A DNA stretch of 64,000 nt. It comes from Streptomyces rimosus (GTDB lineage: Bacteria; Actinomycetota; Actinomycetes; Streptomycetales; Streptomycetaceae). The notes under the pieces are model-generated. The model searched no databases, was not told the DNA's origin, and saw only the letters and a list, made by a program, of their open reading frames with translations. Below, piece by piece: positions 20,427 to 28,453 of the stretch. Each line of letters opens with the position of its first letter. Position 1 is the first letter of the stretch. The position numbers were made by a program, and so were the translations under genes. Location: assembly GCF_008704655.1 (NCBI RefSeq), contig NZ_CP023688.1:8683001-8747000 (forward strand), written 5' to 3'.

Positions 20427-21421
20427 GCGTTGCGTTGCGCGTCGTGGCCACTCATCTGCCGGGGCGTACCGCCGTGGCGGACCTGCCGGAGCTGGCCGAA
20501 CTGGGCGCCGCGGAACGGGCGTCCTGTCTGGCCCTCGGCATCGATACGGTGGCCGTCGGCCCGGACCTGTCCGCGGTGGACCTCGCGACCCGTGCCGGGC
20601 GGCAGGCGCTCGCCGCGGCTGGGCTCGGGCCGGAACGGCTGGACGGACTGGTCCTGATCGAGTCCCGGGCGCCGGAGACGTTCTCCACCTCCGAGGCGAC
20701 CCGGCTGCAACGGCTCCTCGGCGCCGACCGGGCGTGGGCGTTCTCGGTGGGCGGCCTGGGCTGCGCCTCCGTGGTGCCCGCCCTGCTCGCCGCGGCCGGG
20801 CGGCTCGCCACCGAACCGTCCGCGGCGCACATACTGGTCGCGCACGGCAGCAAACCGGTCACCGCGCGCCGCTACCGGCACCCGGTGACCGTCAACGGCG
20901 ACAGCGGCCAGGCCGTCCTGGTCTCCCGGGACGGTCCGCTGCGCGTCCGCGACATCCTGCTGGAGACCAGCGGCACGTACTGGGACCTGTTCCACGTCGA
21001 CTACCGGGGCCGGGCGCCGGAGCAGTGGCGCGAGGAATGCACCGACGTGCCCACGTACGCGTTCCGGCTCGCGGTGGAGTCCAGGAAGCGGATCGCGGCG
21101 CTGACCGGCCGGCTGCTGGAGCGCAACGGCCTGGACCGGGACGCGGTCTCCTGTTACGTGGGACAGAACCTGTCCACCGCCGCGCACCGGATCGTCGCCG
21201 AGTCGCTGGACGTCAAGCTCTCCGCCGCATGCACCGACAATCTGCGCGACAACGGCCATCTCGGCCCCAATGACGCCCTGTTCAACCTCGCCGCCGCCGT
21301 GGACCGCGGGGAGCTGCCCGAAGGCGGGCTGGCCGTCGTCCTCAACATGAGCCCGGCGGCGGCGTGGAGCGCGATGCTCGTGGAACACGGCGCGGGGGAG
21401 GGCGGGGCGGTCTGCCTCTGA
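20423..21421 (+). CDS. KASIII/FabH-like enzyme of the NRPS-PKS locus
   Basis: 332 residues of thiolase-fold beta-ketoacyl-ACP-synthase-III type. The nucleophile is Cys114 in GGLGCAS. The usual HQAN segment reads GQNLS at 247-251, so the classical His is absent, while GHLGPND (His279) occupies the region of the GNTSAAS motif. Such altered triads are known among KASIII-like acyltransferases and ester/amide-forming enzymes (CerJ/DpsC-like). The start overlaps the stop of the PKS-NRPS gene by ATGA, so the two are made together. With no thioesterase in the locus, it could release the chain, condense it with another acyl unit, or prime the line. The specific reaction is unknown. Confidence 0.8.
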   Translation: MSVALRVVATHLPGRTAVADLPELAELGAAERASCLALGIDTVAVGPDLSAVDLATRAGRQALAAAGLGPERLDGLVLIESRAPETFSTSEATRLQRLLGADRAWAFSVGGLGCASVVPALLAAAGRLATEPSAAHILVAHGSKPVTARRYRHPVTVNGDSGQAVLVSRDGPLRVRDILLETSGTYWDLFHVDYRGRAPEQWREECTDVPTYAFRLAVESRKRIAALTGRLLERNGLDRDAVSCYVGQNLSTAAHRIVAESLDVKLSAACTDNLRDNGHLGPNDALFNLAAAVDRGELPEGGLAVVLNMSPAAAWSAMLVEHGAGEGGAVCL

Positions 21422-21453
21422 GCCGGCCCGCCGGTGGGGCCGGGACGGCAGTC

Positions 21454-22392
21454 CTAGTCCGTCGGCCGTCGCCGCGGGCGTCCCCGCAATACCGTGCCGT
21501 GCCGGTGCAGCTCTTCCAGGGCGTCGAGCATGATGGTGCGCTGGTGCCAGTCGAGCCACCGGCCGGCCTCCGCGCCCATCCCGTCCAGGGCGGTGGCCTC
21601 CGCGCGCGTGAGTTCCTGGTGCCGGCCGGGGAGGTGGAGGGAGTACACGCCGACGGTACGGCCGGCGGCCGAGAGCATCGGGATGCTGTGCACGGTGCGG
21701 GAGCCGACCGCGAGGATCATCTCGCGGGCCGGTTCGCTCAGCGTCCGGTCGGTGGAGACGTCGGAGAGGACGCGGACCCGGCGCCGGGCGGCGAGGGAGC
21801 AGGGCGTGCCCTCCTCGACCACGGCGAAGTAGTCCAGGAACTCCTCGCTGAGGCCGCGGTGCTGCTCCATCCGCAGCCCGATCGCCGGCTCCAGCGACTG
21901 GAGGTCGGCCATGGTGGTGTCGGTGACCGTCAGCGCCTGGTGCAGCACCTGCTTCAGGACGGTGCTGCGGTTGACCTTGTCCGGCCGGTGGCCGGGCAGG
22001 AACCGCAGCGCCGGCGGCATCCGGCCGGACCGGCCGGGGAACCACAGGCCCCGGTCGTCGTCGGGGCGGGGCACGGACACCACGGCGGACGCCAGGGCCC
22101 GCAGCTTCAGATTGTGCTGTTGTGAACAGCGCTTCATCAGCTCGAACGCGCTCTCCGCGTCCGGCAGCCGGTAGCGCTCCTGGAGCATGCCCTGCGCCTG
22201 GGAGACCAGTGGATGCGCGACGAGCTTGCCGCGCAGGTCGCGTACCTCGCGGCGGAGCCGGTCCAGCTCCGCCTGCCGGTCGTCCTCCGGGCTGTCGTCC
22301 CGGCTGCCGTCCGGGCCGCCGTTCGCGCTGGGGGCCACGGCGGCCGCGTCCGGCACGTACGCTGAGGACGGTGAGTCCTCCGGGTCCTGCAT
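21454..22392 (-). CDS. ANTAR-GAF regulatory protein
   Basis: 312 residues. A disordered acidic N-terminus is followed by an ANTAR RNA-binding domain (about 45-105: LVSQAQGMLQERYRLPDAES, then KRCSQQHNLKLRALASAVVS). A GAF domain follows (about 140-290), with RVRVLSDVSTDRTLSE and SIPMLSAAGRTVGVYSLHLP segments. ANTAR proteins bind paired RNA hairpins and act by transcription antitermination; this ANTAR-then-GAF order is common in streptomycetes. I start at 22392 because GGAGAAG lies about 6 bases upstream. It converges on the NRPS-PKS locus, with 32 bp between stops. Target RNA unknown. Confidence 0.8.
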   Translation of the reverse strand: MQDPEDSPSSAYVPDAAAVAPSANGGPDGSRDDSPEDDRQAELDRLRREVRDLRGKLVAHPLVSQAQGMLQERYRLPDAESAFELMKRCSQQHNLKLRALASAVVSVPRPDDDRGLWFPGRSGRMPPALRFLPGHRPDKVNRSTVLKQVLHQALTVTDTTMADLQSLEPAIGLRMEQHRGLSEEFLDYFAVVEEGTPCSLAARRRVRVLSDVSTDRTLSEPAREMILAVGSRTVHSIPMLSAAGRTVGVYSLHLPGRHQELTRAEATALDGMGAEAGRWLDWHQRTIMLDALEELHRHGTVLRGRPRRRPTD

Positions 22393-22608
22393 GGCTTCTT
22401 CTCCCGGGTAGGGTCCGTTACCGGGGCGCCGGGAGCAGACAGTGGGCGACGGGCCACCGGCAGCCCGGAAGGCGCCTCGACTTGCGAACCTAACCCATTC
22501 GGCGGTGGTGTCCCGCATGGCGCGGGGCTTTCGGAGCCGTTGTGGTGCGAGCCACTCGGCCTCCCGGCGACGGGCCGGACCGTGCCTCCGCCGGGCGGAC
22601 CGGGCCGC

Positions 22609-23283
22609 TCAGGGCCTCGGGTCGGTGTGGCGCAGCCGGTGCGAAAACGCCTCCACGAGTGAGCCCCAGCCGCCGAGGGGGAGGAACACCGTCACCCACG
22701 ACCCGTCGGCGAAGCCGATCTCGTGTGTGCCGTGCCGTACGTCCTTGCGGTCCCGCAGCCAGGCGATGTCCTGACGGGCGACGGCGTAGGCGGGCTCGGC
22801 GGCGTCCGCCACCTTCTTGCCGTCCGAGGTGAGCCGGACGCGCATCACGTGCAGGCCGCCCCCGGTGAGCAGCATCACCGACAGGTACTTCTCCTCCGTA
22901 CGCGGGCGCAGCGCCGCCGCCAGCCGCCCGGCGGCGCTCTCCCAGCCGCCGTGCCACTGCGCGCTGCGGTCCTCGCCCCGCCGGTCCCAGGCGTCCATCG
23001 CCGCGTTGAAGGGATTGATCCGGTCCAGCGCCAGATCGACCCGCTCCGCGCCGTTCAGCAGCCGGTCGGTGGCCCTGGGCCGGAGGCCGAACGCGTCCAC
23101 CCGGTACGGCTTCGGCGGCTGCGGCACCCGCTCACCGGGCTCGACGGTGTGCCCGTCCACCACCGTCTCGCCGGGCGGCAGCAGCGCCGCCGCCCGCGCC
23201 TTGGCCTCGCGGAGCAGCGCGTGCCGGTCGGGCGGCGCCACCCATGCCTTGAGCCCGGACCAGAGTGCCTCGCCGATCCTCAC
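22609..23283 (-). CDS. Hypothetical protein of the ESX-like operon
   Basis: 224 residues from a GTG start whose GTGA overlaps the stop of the preceding 318-residue gene, so they are translationally coupled. The C-terminal half looks like an alpha/beta fold (YLSVMLLTGGGLHVMRVRLT, then WVTVFLPLGGWGSLVEAFSH). There is no signal peptide or membrane segment. It is the last gene of a three-gene unit with the WXG/EspC-like and long helical proteins, and is most simply a chaperone, immunity or accessory protein for them. That role is inferred from position; I do not recognise the family. Confidence 0.65.
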   Translation of the reverse strand: MRIGEALWSGLKAWVAPPDRHALLREAKARAAALLPPGETVVDGHTVEPGERVPQPPKPYRVDAFGLRPRATDRLLNGAERVDLALDRINPFNAAMDAWDRRGEDRSAQWHGGWESAAGRLAAALRPRTEEKYLSVMLLTGGGLHVMRVRLTSDGKKVADAAEPAYAVARQDIAWLRDRKDVRHGTHEIGFADGSWVTVFLPLGGWGSLVEAFSHRLRHTDPRP

Positions 23284-24236
23284 CCGAACGCCTCCCGGAC
23301 GGACTTCTTGGCCTGGTCGGGATGCTGCCCCATGCGCTCGTCGAAGCTCTGCGACGGCGGGCGCCTGCCGTACTCGTACGCCTCTTCCGCGAGCCCGGGG
23401 CCGTTCTCCGCGGCGGAGCCCGTCACGGCGCCGCCGATGTCGACGCCGAGCACGCCCTTGGTGATCTTCTTGCCCTGCTTCCACGCCATGTACTGGGCGA
23501 TGTCGGATATCTCGGGCCGTTCGCCGCGCAGGAGGTTGCCGGCGATCCGCTTCCGCGCGCCCTTCCACTCCTTGATTTTCGCCCGGTCCAGCCCGCGCAG
23601 GTACCGGCGCAGCCGGGAGAGCTTGGCCAGGGCCCGCGTCTGCCGGGCGATGTCGGCGAGCTTGTCGGCCAGCTTCGCCGCGATACGGGTCGCCTTGGCC
23701 GCCCGGTACGCCACGTTCGCCGCGCCCGCGAGCGGGCCGATCGCCGCCGCCGCGCCCGCCGTGAGCACCGACAGGATCGCCGTGGTCGCGGCGGTGACCA
23801 TCAGCGCCTCGACGATCTCCACCAGCAGGTCCGTCATCGCCTGCTCGGCGATGACGCAGGCCGCAGCCGCCATCTCCAGCAGCTCGGCGACGGTGTCCAT
23901 GTCGTCGGCCTCGCCGAGCAGCGCCTGCTCGAAGTCGGTCATGGTCTTGCCGAAGCCCTGCGCGGCCTCGCTCTCCCACACCCGCTCCACGGACTTGCGC
24001 TCGGCGACCAGGTCGGCCACCACGTCCCGCAGGTCGCGGGCCGCGTCGCGCCACTCCTGGGCGGTCTTCTCCAGCAGCTCGCTGTCGCCGGTGACCCAGT
24101 CGAACCAGTCGTCGGCGCCGCACTGCTTGAGGATGCCCTTGATGACCTCGTCGAGGGTGGCGGCGAGCGGGTTGCTCCAGTCCAGGACGTAGTTGACGCG
24201 GTCGAGCGCGCTGCCCGCCGCTTGTCCGGCGCCCAT
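23280..24236 (-). CDS. WXG/LXG-like helical protein, putative type VII substrate
   Basis: 318 residues, nearly all helix. Residues about 65-115 resemble a WXG100 hairpin (RVWESEAAQGFGKTMTDFEQ), preceded by an N-terminal region common in actinomycete ESX-linked proteins. Residues about 130-190 are hydrophobic (VTAATTAILSVLTAGAAAAIG) and could insert in a membrane. The C-terminus is basic, then polar (RRPPSQSFDERMGQHPDQ). No toxin active site is visible. The start ATG overlaps the preceding stop by one base (TGATG) and the stop overlaps the next start (GTGA). A type VII substrate or pore-like component is a reasonable inference; no EccC/EccB genes are in the window. Confidence 0.65.
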   Translation of the reverse strand: MGAGQAAGSALDRVNYVLDWSNPLAATLDEVIKGILKQCGADDWFDWVTGDSELLEKTAQEWRDAARDLRDVVADLVAERKSVERVWESEAAQGFGKTMTDFEQALLGEADDMDTVAELLEMAAAACVIAEQAMTDLLVEIVEALMVTAATTAILSVLTAGAAAAIGPLAGAANVAYRAAKATRIAAKLADKLADIARQTRALAKLSRLRRYLRGLDRAKIKEWKGARKRIAGNLLRGERPEISDIAQYMAWKQGKKITKGVLGVDIGGAVTGSAAENGPGLAEEAYEYGRRPPSQSFDERMGQHPDQAKKSVREAFG

Positions 24237-24547
24237 CAGGCGCCGTTCCCGAAGCCGCGCGCCGTCTCGTCCTCGTTGGCGTCGTAGTTCTCCGCTGACC
24301 CGCGCACCGCCTCGGCGATGGTGCGCAGCATCTCCGCGCTGTCCTCCAGGTCCGTACCGGACTGGTCCTTCTGGCCGATGTAGTCGGCGCGCAGGCTGTT
24401 GGCCTCCGGGAGCTGCCCGAAGGTGCCGTCCGACAGATCGAGGGTGGCCGTACGGCCGCGGATCTTCGCGATCCGGTCGGCCGCGCTCTCGGCGGCGCGC
24501 GCGTAGGCGCGCAGCGCGTCGCTCTCGACGTTGGTGCCCTGACTCAT
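24236..24547 (-). CDS. EspC/WXG100-like small ESX protein
   Basis: 103 residues forming a helical hairpin. The N-terminal half is VESDALRAYARAAESAADRI, and the C-terminal half ends in an ENYDANEDETARGFG pattern like the tails of EspC/ESX-type type VII partner proteins. The central loop has a GTFGQLPEA segment in place of WXG. I start at 24547 (MSQGTN) after a GGGGGT site. It is the first gene of a three-gene unit with one-to-four-base overlaps throughout. Such small proteins usually pair with a larger WXG/LXG partner for export, which fits the next gene. Confidence 0.7.
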   Translation of the reverse strand: MSQGTNVESDALRAYARAAESAADRIAKIRGRTATLDLSDGTFGQLPEANSLRADYIGQKDQSGTDLEDSAEMLRTIAEAVRGSAENYDANEDETARGFGNGA

Positions 24548-24683
24548 GAGACCCCCGTTGCCATTTCTTTGCCAACGCATGACACACGAGCCTCGGGCGT
24601 ACGTCAATCCGGACCCTGGTCAGCGGGGGTGTTGGCCCCTTTTTCGGTGGATGTGGGAAGGGCCGCGATGGCGCGGAGCGGCG

Positions 24684-27479
24684 TCAGTCGACCGGTTCCG
24701 AGGAGGCCATCAGCCGCGCCAGTTCGGTCCGCGAGCGGACGCCCAGTTTCCGGTAGACGCGGGTGAGATGGGCCTCGACCGTCTTGCGGGAGACGAACAG
24801 GGAGACGGCCGCCTCGGTGTTGTTCAGGCCGCGCGCCACCGCACGCGCCACCTGGAACTCCTGCGGCGTCAGCTGCCGCAGGACGCCGTCGCGCGCTGCC
24901 GGGGCCGTCAACGGGGCGCCGGTGGCGGCCAGTTCACCGGCGGCCCGGCGGGCCCACGGCACGGCGCCCAGGCTCTCGAAGCGCGCCAGCGCCGAGGTGA
25001 GCGGGGCGCGGGCGGCGGCGGGGTGGCGGTAGCGGCGCAGCAGTTCCGCTTCGCACAGCAGCGTACGGGCCTGCTCGAACGGGTCACGGGCGCGCTGGTG
25101 CGCCGTGAGCGCGGCGGCGAACGCGGCCCGCGCCGCCTCGTACGACTCGGCCAGCAGGCCACGGCAGCGCGCGGCGGCCGCCTCCGGGGCGGCCAGTCCG
25201 GTGGCCCGCGCGCGCTCCTCCAGCCAGTCCGTGACCTCCGTGGCGCGCGCGGCGTCGCCTGCCCGTAACTGCGCTTCCGCGAGGTCGGCGGCGCACGGCA
25301 CCACCGCCGGATTGCCCACCCCCTGCGCGGTGACCAGCGCGAAACTCTGCTCCAACTGGTCGGCCGCGGCGCAGTGGTCGCCGTGCGCGAGGGCCGCCAG
25401 GCCCAGCGCGGCGGTCAGGTGCGCCTCCAGGCAGCCGATGCCGTACCCGCCGATCTCCCGCCGCGCGCGGCTCACCTGCTCCTCGCACCGCACCCGGTCG
25501 CCGCGCAGCGCGTCCAGCCGTGCGAGGCAGGCCAGGCTGTAGCCGACGCAGGCGTTCTGGCCCAGCTCCTCCGCCCAGCGCAGCGCCTCGGTGGCGTCGC
25601 CGTACCCGGCGGTCCAGTGGCCGACGCGGGCCTCCAGCTCGCTGCGTACGGCCAGGGTGAACGGCAGCACACCGGGCGCGCTGTGCCGGCGGGCCGACTC
25701 CACGGCCGAGTTGAACAGCCGGCGGCTGCGGTCCCGGTCCTCGATCCAGTTCCACGCCTGCCCGGCCAGCGCGTACAACTGCTGATTGCGTACCGGATCA
25801 CCCGTGCAGTGGCCGTCGGCCGCGCCCAGCATCTCCCTGCCCCGGCCGGTCTGTCCGGACAAGGCCAGCGCCGAGCCCAGCAGGGCCATGCTCAGCCAGC
25901 GGTCCGGGCCCGACTCCGAGGCCAGCTGGAAGGAGTCCTCGGCCGTACGCACCGCCGAGGCCACCCGGCCGTCCATGCTGGCGGGCACCACCGCCTCGGC
26001 GAGCAGCACACACGCCCGTACGGGATCGGTACGGCGGATGTTCTGCGCGGCCTCGACGAGGAGTTCGTAGGCGCGCGCGGGCTCGCCGTTCCAGGTGTGG
26101 ATACGGCCCAGCAGTAATTCGATGTCGGCGCGCACGGCGGGCTCCGCGGTCGTGCGCAGGGCTTCCTCGCACCACTGCGAGCTGGACGCCGAGCCGCCCA
26201 GGAAGGCGTCGGACGCGGCACGGTGCAGCAGGTCCGCGCGGGCTGCCCGGTCCCCGGTGAGTTCCGCGGCGCGCCGCCAGGCGAGCGCGGACTCCTCGAA
26301 CGCGCTGCGCCGGCGGGCCTCCTCCGCCGCCTCGGACAGGGCGGCGGCGGCCCGCTCGTCCGGGCCGGTGGCGGCGGAGGCCCGGTACCAGGCGTGCAGC
26401 GGGCCGCGGGTGACGTCCGCGAGGGCGCCGAACGCGGCGAGCCGGTACGCCAGCGGCGCCCGCCCCAGGACCAGCGGGCGCAGCACGGGATGGCGGAAGT
26501 CCAGCCCGTCACCGGTCGCCGTCACGAGCCCGTCCTCCTCGGCCGGGCACAGCGCCTCCAGCGACAGGCCCAGCACCGCCAGGGCCTCGCACAGCCCGGT
26601 CAGCTCCGTCGACCGGTGCGCGGCCAGCACGGTCAGCGCCTGCCGGGTGGCCTCCGGCAGCGCGCGGATACGCGCCGACCAGGCCCGCTCCAGATGCCGG
26701 CCGAGCGAGGGCGGGTTGTGCATCGGCTGCTCGCCGCGCCGCTGTTCGGGGGTCAGGGAGTGGGCGGCCTCCAGGAGGGCGAGGGGGTTGCCGCCGCTGA
26801 TCTTCACCAGGTCCGTCTCCACCGCGGGCGCGGCCACGATCCCGTGCTGCCGCAGCAACTGCCCGCACTCGCTCCGCGACAGCCCGGTGACCTCGACGGA
26901 CGGCAGGCTGTGCGGCACTCCAGGCTCGCCCTGGTCCTCGCGCGAGGTGAACGCGAGGGCGACCCGCTCGCCCGCCACCCGCCGCGCGACGAACAGCAGC
27001 ACCCGCTGCGAGGACGGGTCGATCCACTGGAGGTCGTCGACGAGCACCGCCACCGGCCGCTTCTCGCCGAGCGCGGCCAGCACGTTCAGCGCGCCCATGC
27101 AGGCCGCGTACGGATTGGCCAGCGGCTCGCCCGACAAAGCCAGGCACGATTCCAGCGCCGCGCGCTGCACCCCGGGGAGTTCCCTGAATTCCGTATCAAA
27201 CGGGAGCAACAGGTCGGCGAGGGCCGCGAACGGCAGGACCGTCTCCGACTCGATGCCGCGCGCCCACAGCGCCGCGTCCCCGGCCTGCCCGGCCGCGTAC
27301 TCCAGCAGCGCCGTCTTGCCCACCCCGGGCTCGCCCCACAGCAGCAGCGCCGCGCCTCCGTCCGCCCCCGCCGCCAGCAGGTCGTCGATCAGACGGCGCT
27401 CGCGCTCACGGCCCACGAGGCCGGGGCCCGCCGGGCGGGCGGGCCGGGACCAGCCGGAAGTCCGTTGCCTGCCGTCCAT
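24684..27479 (-). CDS. LAL-type LuxR transcriptional regulator
   Basis: 931 residues with the large ATP-binding LuxR (LAL/MalT-like) layout. An N-terminal NTPase has Walker A GEPGVGKT near residue 50 and Walker B VLVDDLQW near 160, followed by a long TPR-like helical region. The C-terminal LuxR HTH (LTPQEFQVARAVARGLNNTE, then SRKTVEAHLTRVYRKLGVRS) ends the protein. LALs act as ATP-dependent activators, often of antibiotic clusters. It is divergent from the CYTH/CHAT operon (195 bp between starts) and could control that operon, the upstream ESX-like unit or the NRPS locus; nothing in the sequence settles which. The start at 27479 follows a GGGGGG run. Confidence 0.9.
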   Translation of the reverse strand: MDGRQRTSGWSRPARPAGPGLVGRERERRLIDDLLAAGADGGAALLLWGEPGVGKTALLEYAAGQAGDAALWARGIESETVLPFAALADLLLPFDTEFRELPGVQRAALESCLALSGEPLANPYAACMGALNVLAALGEKRPVAVLVDDLQWIDPSSQRVLLFVARRVAGERVALAFTSREDQGEPGVPHSLPSVEVTGLSRSECGQLLRQHGIVAAPAVETDLVKISGGNPLALLEAAHSLTPEQRRGEQPMHNPPSLGRHLERAWSARIRALPEATRQALTVLAAHRSTELTGLCEALAVLGLSLEALCPAEEDGLVTATGDGLDFRHPVLRPLVLGRAPLAYRLAAFGALADVTRGPLHAWYRASAATGPDERAAAALSEAAEEARRRSAFEESALAWRRAAELTGDRAARADLLHRAASDAFLGGSASSSQWCEEALRTTAEPAVRADIELLLGRIHTWNGEPARAYELLVEAAQNIRRTDPVRACVLLAEAVVPASMDGRVASAVRTAEDSFQLASESGPDRWLSMALLGSALALSGQTGRGREMLGAADGHCTGDPVRNQQLYALAGQAWNWIEDRDRSRRLFNSAVESARRHSAPGVLPFTLAVRSELEARVGHWTAGYGDATEALRWAEELGQNACVGYSLACLARLDALRGDRVRCEEQVSRARREIGGYGIGCLEAHLTAALGLAALAHGDHCAAADQLEQSFALVTAQGVGNPAVVPCAADLAEAQLRAGDAARATEVTDWLEERARATGLAAPEAAAARCRGLLAESYEAARAAFAAALTAHQRARDPFEQARTLLCEAELLRRYRHPAAARAPLTSALARFESLGAVPWARRAAGELAATGAPLTAPAARDGVLRQLTPQEFQVARAVARGLNNTEAAVSLFVSRKTVEAHLTRVYRKLGVRSRTELARLMASSEPVD

Positions 27480-27674
27480 GTCGCCCCCCGGGTGCCCACA
27501 GGTGCCGTACGTCGGCCCGTCCTCAGGCGCCGGGACCATCATGCTCCCGCGGGCAGCACCCCTGAAGAGCTTGCGCATATGTGGGGAGGTCCCTGAAGCG
27601 CGGGCCCGGCGCATGGGGTTGAGTGGCAGCACGCGCGGACGGAGAGCGCGGACGGCGAACTCGGGGGGCACGTC

Positions 27675-28433
27675 ATGACAGGCTCCGCAGAACCCGGTCA
27701 CCGACTGGATTCGGTCGAGATCAAGGTCACGTTCTCCGACGCGCGGGCGGAGGTGGCCGCCAAGGCTCTGGCACCGGACGACGGGGGCGTCTGGTGCCAG
27801 GTCTTCTTCTGCGAGGGGCCCCGCCGTCGGCCGGGCGAACTCCCGCTGCTGGAAGCCGGGTTGATATTGCGGCTGCGGGCGCGCCAGGACAAGGAGGGCG
27901 ACTCCACGGTCAAGCTCCGGCCCTGCCGCCGGGCCCGGGTGCCCCGCCACTGGCTGGACTTCCACCGGCGCGGCGACGACGAACTCCGCCTGGAATCCGA
28001 CTGGTCGGGCGAGCGGCAGGTGCTCGCGGCCTCGCTGACCCGTACCCGCGACCGCCACGACATCGACGCGGTGACCGACGGACAGCGGCCGCTGCACACC
28101 GCCTTCTCCCACGCCCAGGAAGACTTCCTGGCCGACTGCGCCGACCTGCCCGTCGACTTCCGGGAGCTGACCGTGTACGGGCCGGTGCGCGCCGAACGCT
28201 GGCGCGGCGTCCGCCACCGGCGCCACGAACTGACCGTCGAGCGCTGGTCGCTGACGCCGCACGGCGGGCCGCCGCTCGACTGGCTGGAGGTCTCCGAGCG
28301 GGTGGAGCCGGAGGGCGCGGAGGTGGTACGGGCGTCGCTGCTGGCCCTGCTGCGCCACCTGGACCTGCAGCCGGACCTCGCCCAGCAGACCAAGACCCGG
28401 CGCGTCCTGGAGGCGCTGACGAGAGACGTGTGA
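27675..28433 (+). CDS. CYTH-like domain protein
   Basis: 252 residues. The N-terminus has DSVEIKVTF, matching the start of the CYTH triphosphate tunnel fold (normally ExExK), followed by LILRLRARQDKEG and STVKLRP, the Arg/Lys-bearing strands expected in such a tunnel, then LRLESDWSG. CYTH proteins bind or hydrolyse triphosphates, polyphosphate or thiamine triphosphate, or make cAMP. Here the signature is incomplete, so activity is uncertain. It is first in a unit with a CHAT-protease/WD40 protein 20 bp downstream, suggesting a nucleotide- or polyphosphate-sensing role. The CYTH call is by eye and needs profile confirmation. Confidence 0.55.
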   Translation: MTGSAEPGHRLDSVEIKVTFSDARAEVAAKALAPDDGGVWCQVFFCEGPRRRPGELPLLEAGLILRLRARQDKEGDSTVKLRPCRRARVPRHWLDFHRRGDDELRLESDWSGERQVLAASLTRTRDRHDIDAVTDGQRPLHTAFSHAQEDFLADCADLPVDFRELTVYGPVRAERWRGVRHRRHELTVERWSLTPHGGPPLDWLEVSERVEPEGAEVVRASLLALLRHLDLQPDLAQQTKTRRVLEALTRDV

Positions 28434-28453
28434 TCGCACGTGGAGGTAGCGGT

